A DNA stretch of 6,378 nucleotides from JAVVFH01 sp032250585 (GTDB lineage: Bacteria; Pseudomonadota; Gammaproteobacteria; Xanthomonadales; SZUA-36): assembly GCA_032250585.1 (NCBI GenBank), contig JAVVFH010000202.1:1-6378 (forward strand), in the 5' to 3' direction. The position numbers and the translations under genes were made by a program. The notes beneath the pieces were generated by a model that was not told the origin of the DNA, ran no database searches, and was given only the letters and a program-made list of their open reading frames with translations. Shown one piece after another: positions 1 through 6,315 of this stretch (its first letter is position 1; each line of letters begins with the position of its first letter).

Positions 1-726
1 GCCGTCGCCTGGCTCTGGTTCAACCGCGAACCCGCTCCGCCGGCATGGGACAGGCCGCTAAAGGTCGTGGTTTATCCGGAAAACGCCGACGGCAGCGCCG
101 AGGTCGACGCGTACATCGACGCGCTGGCGCGGGACCGGTTCGAACAAGTCGAAACCTGGTTCGCCGACCAGGCGCGCAACCACGGCCTGGAACTGGAAAA
201 GTCCTTCGAGCTGGTGCTGGCCGAACCGGTACAACAGGCCCCGGGCGCGCCGGACTATGGCAGTTTGTTCTCGTACCTGCGCTGGGCGCTGCAGCTTCGA
301 TTCTGGTACTGGACCTTCGACGACCAGGGTCTGGAACCCGACATCACCGTCGTGGCGCGCTACCGAACCATCGAATGGGACCGGCGCCTGCATTCACTGG
401 GCATCGACTCGATGAACCTCGCGATCGCCAACCTCCAGGCCGATCCCGACCGCCAGGGGCTGAACAATGTCCTGCTGGCCCACGAGATCCTGCACACCGT
501 CGGCGCCAGCGACAAATACGATCGCGCCACCGGCCTGCCGCGCTATCCGGAAGGCTATGCCGACCCGGATCGGCAACCGCGCTACCCGCAATCGGCGGCC
601 GAAATCATGGCCGGGAAGATTCCGGCGGTGCCCGGAAAGGCAGTGCAGGCCGAGGCGCTGTCGGAAACGGTTATCGGCACGCGTACCGCTTCGGAAGTCG
701 GATGGCTGAATCCAGTGGCAGGCTGA
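1..726 (+). CDS. Metzincin-like zinc metalloprotease, membrane-anchored (5' end missing)
   Basis: The reading frame is open from base 1, so the N-terminus lies outside the window; a GTG at 67 is only an internal codon. The first visible residues (AVAWLWF) look like the end of a transmembrane helix, followed by a Pro-rich linker and a soluble domain that would face the periplasm. The catalytic signature HEILHTVGASD at visible residues 161-171 fits HExxHxxGxxD: H161 and H165 bind zinc, E162 is the general base, and D171 takes the place of the usual third His, as in snapalysin-type metzincins. About 30 residues later EIMAG (201-205) resembles the Met-turn. Conserved-looking text between them (YPEGYADP, YPQ) suggests an intact enzyme. 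The frame ends in TGA at 724-726. Substrate is unknown. Co-transcription with the next gene is possible but the 187-bp gap argues for independence. Protease class is well supported; exact family is not. Confidence 0.8.
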   Translation, partial: AVAWLWFNREPAPPAWDRPLKVVVYPENADGSAEVDAYIDALARDRFEQVETWFADQARNHGLELEKSFELVLAEPVQQAPGAPDYGSLFSYLRWALQLRFWYWTFDDQGLEPDITVVARYRTIEWDRRLHSLGIDSMNLAIANLQADPDRQGLNNVLLAHEILHTVGASDKYDRATGLPRYPEGYADPDRQPRYPQSAAEIMAGKIPAVPGKAVQAEALSETVIGTRTASEVGWLNPVAG

Positions 727-813
727 TCTCGGTTGAACGTCGGAAAGTTCCAGCAGCAACCCGGACAGGGTGGGGACCCTTTCGAGAATCGCCTGTTCAT
801 GTTCCACCACAAA

Positions 814-819
814 TATAAT
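814..819 (+). promoter_or_regulatory. Candidate sigma-70 -10 box upstream of the GT-C gene
   Basis: A perfect TATAAT sits in a local AT-rich patch (CACAAATATAATC) within GC-rich DNA, 95 bp before the GTG start of the GT-C glycosyltransferase. No convincing -35 hexamer lies 16-18 bp upstream, so it would need an activator or be a chance match. It would give a leader of roughly 90 nt. I see no other strong element in the 727-913 gap. Confidence 0.3.
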
Positions 820-913
820 CGTCGTCTTCCGCGACTTCACATTGCCGATTGCGACACTTGCCCGCGAAACGACAATCAAGAGATGACAATAGTCAGTATT
901 CCGGGAGAGGCCG

Positions 914-2680
914 GTGGAATCAAATACGATGATCAATGACCGACGCTGGATCATGGGTGCCTTGCTTGTCGCCACCGCCATCCTGATCTTCTTCCACAAT
1001 CGCTCCTGGTACCCGCCCGACGATGGCATATATGCTCATATTGCACATCGTTTACTGAATGGCAAGGTGCTGAATGGTGATATTCAGAACCTCCACGGTG
1101 GCGTCCCCAGCTTCATTCATGCAGCAAGCCTTTACCTTTTCGGTGAGAGCCTCGTCAGTTTTCGGTACGCGCTTGTAGCGTTGGGATTGGTTCAGTGCGT
1201 TCTGGTATTCAGGCTCATGCCGGGAACGACCCGGATCAGTGCGTTTGCAGCCTCCACGGCAACGGTTGCATACGGTTTTGTCCTGTTCCCCAATCCAAGT
1301 GCTAACTGGTACGCACTGTTTCTTGCAACCCTCCTGACCTACGTGATGAGTATCCGTGCCGACTCCAATGGAAAGTTTGTGCTCATTGGTCTTCTTATCG
1401 GAATCTGTTTTCTCACGCGCCAGCTTTCGGCCGTATTCCTGGCAATGGGTGCGCTGGCCGGTCTTGCAATTCTTCCGAACCGATCGGAATGGGGTTCAGA
1501 TCGAGATCCGGTCACAAGCCGATCCGAGTGGCTTGGGCGCGCGACACTGATCATGATATGCGTCGGAATTCTGCTTTATTTCGGTTTCGTGTCCCGGGAT
1601 TCTGCGGCATTTCTGCTCTTTGGACTTTTCCCGGCCTTGGTTGCCGGCTGGACCGCTTTCAACCCGTCGATCCGTCCCGAGCTCAGCTTTCACGCGATGG
1701 GACGTATGCTGACGGGATATGGGCTCGCCTTCATTCCGCTCGTTGCGTACCACATGTTTAACGGGACTGTGGCGTCCTGGATCCACGATGTTTTCCTGTT
1801 GCCGTTCACGATCCCGGCACTCGATTTCGTCGGAGAGCGCTCTTATGTCCTTCTTCTGACGGATGCAATTGCCGGATTTCTTTCCGGCCTGAGCGAGTTA
1901 CGCGTCTCGGCGATTGCGGCGTCCGGGCTTATTCTGTGGTTCATGCTGGCTCCGATGATCCTTGGATTCTTCGTGATGAAGCGTGTCGTCCGTAATCAAT
2001 GGGCGGGATTCCGGCCGTTGCACGTGGTCGCACTATTCTTCGCCATGGTTTCGGCCCACTATGCAATTCCGATCTATCTGTATTTCAGTGCCGGGCTGAC
2101 CACTGCTGCATTGCTGGACGTCCTGGTCCGACAGCAATTTGTGCACTTTCGCATCGCCGCGTACTCTACCTTGCTGGGAGCGGGCTGCGCCGTGTTGTTT
2201 CTTGCCGGAAGATCGCCCGCGACCCTCGATCGTGTGCTCGCCGGCGTGGCGGAGCCGAAGACGTACGTCCCCCGGGAACAGCGTCTCGGTCTCTGGATCG
2301 AAACGGACGACGCGCATGCCTATGGGAAGTTGGTCGACAGGATTCAGAATCTGACTCCGCCCGACAGCCCGATATTCGTGTTCCCGGCGCACCCCGAGAT
2401 CTACTTCGTCGCGAACCGCCCGAACCCTACCATTTTTGCCAACATGGCGCTCGGCGTTCGATCGTGCCTGCACCTCGGAGATCTGATCGATTCATTACGC
2501 CGCAAGGAAGTCGGCACGGTCGTCCAGTTCGAATCGGACAAGTACGCTACGCGGTATTCGGAGCTTTTGGCGGACTGGCTCGCCCTGCATTACGTCATGG
2601 ATGATTCGATCGGCGAGGCGAGAATTTTCGTCAAACGGGACAAGTTCGATAAATTGCCTGCAATTTCCTGCACAGACTGA
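914..2680 (+). CDS. GT-C superfamily membrane glycosyltransferase (PMT/ArnT-like)
   Basis: A 588-residue polytopic inner-membrane protein, predicted to transfer a sugar from a polyprenyl-phosphate carrier to an acceptor on the periplasmic face. After a first helix (about 12-28) comes YPPDDGIYAHIAHRLLNG (33-50): the acidic pair D36-D37 in the first periplasmic loop, followed by a YxHIAxRLLNG segment, is the GT-C hallmark. Roughly ten further hydrophobic helices run to about 431. A soluble C-terminal domain (432-588) carries FVFPAHPEIYFVANRPNPT (488-506), a segment typical of this kind of bacterial GT-C protein. The GTG start at 914 is chosen because GGAG at 904-907 lies 6 nt upstream; ATG at 929 is an alternative that loses five residues. 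The gene converges on the GT2 gene, with 6 bp between stops. Local GC is lower than in the preceding protease gene. Sugar and acceptor cannot be read from the sequence; pilin, lipid A and O-glycan are all possible. Confidence 0.8.
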   Translation: MESNTMINDRRWIMGALLVATAILIFFHNRSWYPPDDGIYAHIAHRLLNGKVLNGDIQNLHGGVPSFIHAASLYLFGESLVSFRYALVALGLVQCVLVFRLMPGTTRISAFAASTATVAYGFVLFPNPSANWYALFLATLLTYVMSIRADSNGKFVLIGLLIGICFLTRQLSAVFLAMGALAGLAILPNRSEWGSDRDPVTSRSEWLGRATLIMICVGILLYFGFVSRDSAAFLLFGLFPALVAGWTAFNPSIRPELSFHAMGRMLTGYGLAFIPLVAYHMFNGTVASWIHDVFLLPFTIPALDFVGERSYVLLLTDAIAGFLSGLSELRVSAIAASGLILWFMLAPMILGFFVMKRVVRNQWAGFRPLHVVALFFAMVSAHYAIPIYLYFSAGLTTAALLDVLVRQQFVHFRIAAYSTLLGAGCAVLFLAGRSPATLDRVLAGVAEPKTYVPREQRLGLWIETDDAHAYGKLVDRIQNLTPPDSPIFVFPAHPEIYFVANRPNPTIFANMALGVRSCLHLGDLIDSLRRKEVGTVVQFESDKYATRYSELLADWLALHYVMDDSIGEARIFVKRDKFDKLPAISCTD

Positions 2681-2686
2681 CGCCTG

Positions 2687-3655
2687 TCATTCTCCATCGC
2701 GCCGGTTTTCGATGTAACGCGGGCGCCTCTTGACCTCGTCATGAATATTCGCAAGGTATTTTCCAATAATACCGATGCTGATCATCAGCAACGAAGAACT
2801 GATCAGGACCACGAGAATAACGGTCGTGAATCCCGCCTCGGCGCTTCCGGTTGCTTTCTGGTAGATCGCCAGCCCGCCAATTGCGCCCGAGAACACCAGG
2901 AAAACGGTTCCCAGCAGCGTCACAGCCTGGAGCGGCCGGGCGCTGAACGATGCGAGCGCGTCGGCGGCCGTGGCGACCAGCGCCATTCGTGACCATTTCG
3001 AGCGGCCATGCGACCGCTCGGCCGGATCGAATTGAATGCTCGTTGTCGGGAATCCAAGCCATGCGATCAGCGCCCTGTAGAAGAGCTTACGCTCCTCCAG
3101 CGCGAGGTACGCATTTGCGACCCGTCGGTCAATCAACTTGAAATCCGTCTGATTGTCGATATCGACACCCGACAGGTTGCTGAAGATCCGATAGAACATT
3201 CGTGCCGGCCACCGGGTCATGTGTGCCCGCCGATGAGAGTTACGCTGGGCATTGACGACCATGCAGGTTCCGCTTTCCCACAATTTCAGCATCGCCGGAA
3301 TGAGTTCGGGCGGGTGTTGCAGATCGGCATCGATGGTTATGATGGCGTTTCCCCGCGCTGCGGCGATGCCGGCATGCAACGCGGCTTCCTTGCCGAAATT
3401 TCGCGTGAACCGGACAACCCGCAGTGCCGGAACCGAATCTTCCATATCTGCCAGGACGGTAGGCGTAGCATCCCGCGAGCCGTCATCGACAACGATGATT
3501 TCATAATCGTGACCGGTGCCGGCGATCGCCTGCGTGATGCCCCGGATTGTCTTCGGAACGCCACTGTTTTCGTTGTAAACCGGAACGACTACGGAAATCA
3601 TCGCGGTGCTCCGCCGCGCCGTGCTCTGGTTCGACCGGCTTTGCGACTCACTCAT
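2687..3655 (-). CDS. Polyprenyl-phosphate glycosyltransferase, GT2 (GtrB/ArnC/DPM1-like)
   Basis: Predicted to transfer a sugar from a nucleotide-sugar to undecaprenyl phosphate at the cytoplasmic face, making the lipid-linked donor used by GT-C enzymes. Numbered from the ATG at 3655, the GT-A fold starts at ISVVVPVYNEN (20-30), with DDGS (57-60), RNFGKEAA (85-92) and the metal-binding DADLQHPPE (109-117). Family-typical DFKLIDRRV (171-179), ERKLFYRALIAWLGF (188-202) and RSHGRSKW (214-221) follow. Two C-terminal helices lie at about 241-263 and 276-298, ending in a basic tail, as in GtrB and ArnC. The length is normal. The start is uncertain: ATG at 3655 overlaps the methyltransferase gene by 8 bp (ATGAGTGA), but ATG at 3601 has GGAG (3609-3612) 7 nt upstream and begins MISVVVP, where homologues usually start. 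The 18-residue Ser/Arg-rich extension may therefore be untranslated. It is the last gene of the minus-strand operon. The sugar is unknown. Confidence 0.88.
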   Translation of the reverse strand: MSESQSRSNQSTARRSTAMISVVVPVYNENSGVPKTIRGITQAIAGTGHDYEIIVVDDGSRDATPTVLADMEDSVPALRVVRFTRNFGKEAALHAGIAAARGNAIITIDADLQHPPELIPAMLKLWESGTCMVVNAQRNSHRRAHMTRWPARMFYRIFSNLSGVDIDNQTDFKLIDRRVANAYLALEERKLFYRALIAWLGFPTTSIQFDPAERSHGRSKWSRMALVATAADALASFSARPLQAVTLLGTVFLVFSGAIGGLAIYQKATGSAEAGFTTVILVVLISSSLLMISIGIIGKYLANIHDEVKRRPRYIENRRDGE

Positions 3656-4538
3656 GGCGTGCGTACAGGGCCAGCGTAGTTGCCGGCACCGGAATCGGGA
3701 TCGACTGCAGGCGCGCCGGAACGGGCACGGAGACGAAATTCAGGAGCTGGCCAAGGGGGAACCGATACACGCAGCGAATTTTCCCGGGATTGGCAAATCC
3801 TGCCTGTCCGAGGAGTCGGGAACAGCTTTTCCGGTCAAAAAATGTTACGTGCTCCGGAATCTTGAACGACGGCCAGCGTGATCCCAGAAGGTGCCTCCAC
3901 CACGATCCATAGTCGGGAACCGCGATCAGGAGATGCCCGCCGGATCTGAGCCTGCGGCGTATTTCAGCAATGAATTCCACCGGTTTGTAAACATGTTCCA
4001 GAACGTGAAATGCGCATATCGTATCGAATTTCTCCGAGACCGGTACGTCGTCCAACGTTCCCCGGTATATCTGGTCGCCAACTTTCCGTGCCAGAGTGCC
4101 TGCCGATTCGGAAAGCTCGACCCCGGCCGCATAGTCGCAGTATCGGCGTGCCTCGGCTATGAAGTGACCGCGCGCACAACCGATCTCCAGCAACCGCCCG
4201 CGAAGGATTCCGCGGTGCGCAAGCCGGTGCGCGAAAACGCGAAATGTCTTGCGCAGGCTGGCTTGCTGCTGTGTGTAGTCACGGTAGCCGAATTCCGAGG
4301 CCTCGCCGAAGTACGAGTCCTGCTGATACTGCTGCAGCAGTATACGCTCGGAGAGGCGTGGACGAAGGTAATGGGTCCCGCAGTTCGCACACGCCACGAG
4401 GTGAATCCGGTCCCATCGATACTTCGTCGGTGTAAACTGCGCGGCACAGCATACGGGGCAGTCGCAGTCTTCGAGTCCCCCCTCGTCGCCTGAGTCGGGA
4501 CCGGAGATCAATGTTGCTGGTGATGTCCTGTCCGTCAC
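3648..4538 (-). CDS. Zinc-ribbon class I SAM-dependent methyltransferase
   Basis: A 296-residue soluble enzyme in two parts. The N-terminal part (about 25-60) has CPVC (27-30) and CANC (50-53), a treble-clef or zinc-ribbon pattern common in methyltransferases that act on nucleotide-linked sugars or other polar metabolites. The Rossmann part has motif I LLEIGCARGHF (116-126; E118, G120, G124), the ribose-binding acidic residue E141 in GVELS, KFD (170-172), FHVLEHV (177-183), and AVPDYGSWWRHLLG then PEHVTFF (228-234), all typical of the Methyltransf_23/11 type. The start is GTG at 4538-4536, sharing GTGA with the stop of the upstream membrane-protein gene (4-bp overlap), so translation is probably coupled. 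Its stop overlaps the possible GT2 start by 8 bp. The context suggests methylation of a sugar or lipid-linked intermediate, but no substrate-specific motif is visible. Methyltransferase fold is near certain; substrate is inference. Confidence 0.87.
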   Translation of the reverse strand: MTDRTSPATLISGPDSGDEGGLEDCDCPVCCAAQFTPTKYRWDRIHLVACANCGTHYLRPRLSERILLQQYQQDSYFGEASEFGYRDYTQQQASLRKTFRVFAHRLAHRGILRGRLLEIGCARGHFIAEARRYCDYAAGVELSESAGTLARKVGDQIYRGTLDDVPVSEKFDTICAFHVLEHVYKPVEFIAEIRRRLRSGGHLLIAVPDYGSWWRHLLGSRWPSFKIPEHVTFFDRKSCSRLLGQAGFANPGKIRCVYRFPLGQLLNFVSVPVPARLQSIPIPVPATTLALYARHE

Positions 4539-5605
4539 GTTTCCGTGCCGGTGGTCGGTCGGCTCAGACCAAGGTTCTTACGCAGCACGGGTTTCCTGAG
4601 CTTCCAGATCAACGAATCGACGATGTAGTGGTGGAAGTTGATGGTCTGGTAGGCGATGATGGTCAGTGGAATGGCGTAGGTGCTCTGAACCAGGGCGATC
4701 ACCTCGTCGACCAGAAAATAGAAAACCGTCGTCAGCGTGAAGAGAGCCAGAAAATAGAGCCACCAGCGATTCGGCTGGCTGATGAACGACAGGAACCAAC
4801 CGCGCGACTGTACGCCGTCCTTGTAGCGCCGGCGGTTGAACAGCCAGACGAACAGCAGGTACTGGGCGTTGTGCCAGATGTTGATCGCCAGCCAGCCGTA
4901 GTCGATGCTCTCCGTCAGCGCGTAGCCGACCAGGAAGATCGTGACGTGCGAGGCGAGGTAGGCGGTATAGGCGATGCTGAACTCGCCTCTGCGCCACTGG
5001 CGCCGGGTGCGCCAGAAGAACACCGCGGCCGCGCCCAGTGCCACGGCCCAGACCAGGTGCAGCAGGGCATCGGCGATACCGAACGTGAATACCGGCATGT
5101 TCAGGAAATACGACGGCTGCCGGTCGATCATGGTCAGGAACGAGGCCAGCGGCAAGCCGTAGAAGAAAATGCGCAGGAACGGGTCGCGGCCGGCTTCGGC
5201 GCGTCCGCACTTGCCGAGGTAAGCCTTGGAAATGCCTTCGCTCTGGCGCAGGTAGTGCCACCACTGCCAGTACAGGTAGGTACTGGCTACCGCAATGATA
5301 CCGATCATCGAGGCCATCGCGACGACGCCGGCGAGTACCAGCACGGGCAGTACGAAGATCAGGAATCGGTGATCGCGTACGGTCTGGAGATCGGGTGCGA
5401 GCCGGGTATACGTGGCGATGACATGGTGGTAGCCGAGCAGCCACAGGTCCAGCGCCAGAATCGTGCCGAAGAGCACCGGGTCGATGTGCACCAGCGACCA
5501 GGCCGTTAAGGCGATGGCGAGGGTGCCGCCAATCAGCAGGGCGTCGAATGGCGGGCTGTGCAATGCCCCCGTAGCCGCGCGAAACGTCGATTCGGGAGTA
5601 TTCAT
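4535..5605 (-). CDS. Histidine-rich multi-pass membrane protein of unknown function
   Basis: A 356-residue integral membrane protein with about eight to nine hydrophobic segments (near 22-42, 43-62, 80-115, 142-160, 170-198, 211-230, 240-256, 282-302, 304-322). Its signature is a set of polar or aromatic motifs inside or at the edge of helices: LGYHHV (57-62), YWQWWHYLRQSEG (112-124), SHVTIF (219-224), NIWHNAQY (242-249) and FHHYIVDSLIWKLRKP (324-339). H60, H61, H117, H245, H325, H326 and D330 are spread over most of the chain and could converge on a metal or quinone/heme-type site. I recall related uncharacterised proteins with similar WHYxRQ and HHYxxDxxIW motifs, but no named activity. It lacks GT-C or acyltransferase (MBOAT) signatures. 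ATG at 5605 is the first in-frame start; AGAGG only 2 nt upstream is a poor ribosome site. First gene of the three-gene operon, 35 bp after the pilA terminator stem, coupled by GTGA to the methyltransferase. GC-rich like the protease gene, unlike parts of the GT-C gene. Confidence 0.75.
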   Translation of the reverse strand: MNTPESTFRAATGALHSPPFDALLIGGTLAIALTAWSLVHIDPVLFGTILALDLWLLGYHHVIATYTRLAPDLQTVRDHRFLIFVLPVLVLAGVVAMASMIGIIAVASTYLYWQWWHYLRQSEGISKAYLGKCGRAEAGRDPFLRIFFYGLPLASFLTMIDRQPSYFLNMPVFTFGIADALLHLVWAVALGAAAVFFWRTRRQWRRGEFSIAYTAYLASHVTIFLVGYALTESIDYGWLAINIWHNAQYLLFVWLFNRRRYKDGVQSRGWFLSFISQPNRWWLYFLALFTLTTVFYFLVDEVIALVQSTYAIPLTIIAYQTINFHHYIVDSLIWKLRKPVLRKNLGLSRPTTGTET

Positions 5606-5640
5606 CGCCTCTGGTCGATGTTTCCGATTATGGTGGACTT

Positions 5641-5674
5641 ACAAGCAAAGACCCCCGCGGCGGGGCGGGGGTCT
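5641..5674 (-). terminator. Intrinsic terminator of pilA
   Basis: AGACCCCCGC (5649-5658) and GCGGGGGTCT (5665-5674) form a perfect 10-bp stem with a 6-nt loop. Read on the minus strand the stem is followed by TTTGCTTGT, a moderate U-tract. It lies 39 nt after the pilA stop and before the His-rich membrane protein gene. On the + strand there is no T-run after the stem, so it works in the pilA direction only. It should insulate a highly expressed pilA from the downstream operon, with some read-through possible because the U-tract is interrupted. Confidence 0.88.
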
Positions 5675-5713
5675 CGTCAGAGCATTTAAGCTGATTTTCC
5701 GCTTGCGTTGGCC

Positions 5714-6169
5714 TTACGGTGCTGCAGCCGCACGGCATTCGGCCGGAAGCTGATTGGCGGGGATGCCACCTCCATCGCAGGTCCATTCAACGTTGTCGCT
5801 GGTCTTAGCCTGTGTTGGGCTAAATTTCAGGGGCCCCCCCGTCACCCCAGTGACATTGACTGGGATGGTGATCACGCCGTCAGTACCAACAGCTACTTGC
5901 CCGCAATTGTCGGTCGCGGCAGGAGAAACGTAGTCATTAGCAAATGCGCCGACGAGAGGAACTGTCACTCCGTTCGAGGACGCGGTTTCCGTTATGAACG
6001 TTTTAGCTCCTCCGGCGATGCTGACGCACTCGGAAATCTTAGCCCGAACGGTGTAATCCTGATACGCCGGAATCGCAATCGCCATCAAGATGGCCAAAAT
6101 GGCAATCACGATCATCAGTTCGATCAGCGTGAAGCCTCCCTGCTTCTGTATGGTGCGCAAATTGTTCAT
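5714..6169 (-). CDS. pilA: Type IV major pilin precursor PilA
   Basis: A 151-residue type IVa prepilin. The 12-residue leader (MNNLRTIQKQGG) ends in G12, the site cut by prepilin peptidase PilD, which then N-methylates F13. FTLIELMIVIAILAILMAIAIPAYQDYTVRAKISE (13-47) is the hydrophobic polymerising helix, with the conserved Glu at mature position 5 (E17). The globular part has four cysteines, C48, C89, C131 and C145. WTC(131) to C145 matches the C-terminal disulfide-bonded D-region, while C48/C89 may form a second bridge. The C-terminus is AAAAP, without the terminal Ser that TfpO glycosylates in Pseudomonas group I pilins; Ser/Thr-rich patches (60-70, 101-110) and an NVT sequon at 105-107 are other possible glycan sites. 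AAGGAG at 6176-6181, 6 nt from the ATG, is a strong ribosome site. A sigma-54 promoter lies upstream and an intrinsic terminator downstream. Seven G residues in the coding strand at codons 110-112 are noted separately. Confidence 0.97.
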   Translation of the reverse strand: MNNLRTIQKQGGFTLIELMIVIAILAILMAIAIPAYQDYTVRAKISECVSIAGGAKTFITETASSNGVTVPLVGAFANDYVSPAATDNCGQVAVGTDGVITIPVNVTGVTGGPLKFSPTQAKTSDNVEWTCDGGGIPANQLPAECRAAAAP

Positions 6170-6175
6170 TTCCTA

Positions 6176-6181
6176 CTCCTT
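6176..6181 (-). promoter_or_regulatory. Strong ribosome binding site of pilA
   Basis: AAGGAG on the minus strand, 6 nt from the ATG at 6169. It fixes the pilA start and fits a highly expressed structural gene. Confidence 0.9.
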
Positions 6182-6250
6182 CTAGAATTTCCAAGGGTGA
6201 ATTCCGCGAAGCCGGGAACACTGCAAGCTCCCCCTCGCTGCCATTGATAA

Positions 6251-6266
6251 TGCAACCGGCATGCCA
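6251..6266 (-). promoter_or_regulatory. Sigma-54 (RpoN) -24/-12 promoter of pilA
   Basis: On the minus strand TGGCATGCCGGTTGCA matches the RpoN consensus TGGCACG-N4-TTGCW with one mismatch and exact spacing. The GG of the -24 element and the GC of the -12 element are both present. Transcription would start near 6240, giving a leader of about 70 nt before the pilA ATG. RpoN with the PilS-PilR two-component system is the known control of pilA in Pseudomonas and related bacteria, so the same control is expected here. Confidence 0.92.
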
Positions 6267-6315
6267 TGAATTGCCGGTTCGGTGAATGGAAGCCCGGAAA
6301 ATGCGCCATGAGTGT

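Noticed and set aside
767..782. Possible terminator after the protease gene (AGGGT-GGGG-ACCCT then TT).
   Set aside because: Stem of only 5 bp and two T residues before C; too weak to call.
45..818. 257-codon + strand frame overlapping the protease gene.
   Set aside because: Arg/Gly/Pro-rich, typical of an out-of-frame GC-rich gene; the protease frame carries HExxH and a Met-turn.
733..939. Small + strand frame (TTG start, 68 codons) bridging the gap before the GT-C gene.
   Set aside because: No ribosome site, no recognisable domain, and it runs into the GT-C gene in another frame.
4511..5509. Long open + strand frame (about 330 codons) opposite the His-rich membrane protein gene.
   Set aside because: It is the antisense shadow of a GC-rich gene: Gln/Glu/Asp/Arg-rich, low complexity, no domain. 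The minus-strand product has clear helices and motifs.
5627..5632. CATAAT as a -10 box for the membrane-protein operon.
   Set aside because: No -35 at the right spacing (the site falls in the terminator stem) and it leaves a very short leader.
5708..6247. Open + strand frame covering pilA.
   Set aside because: Antisense to an unmistakable pilin with strong ribosome site and promoter.
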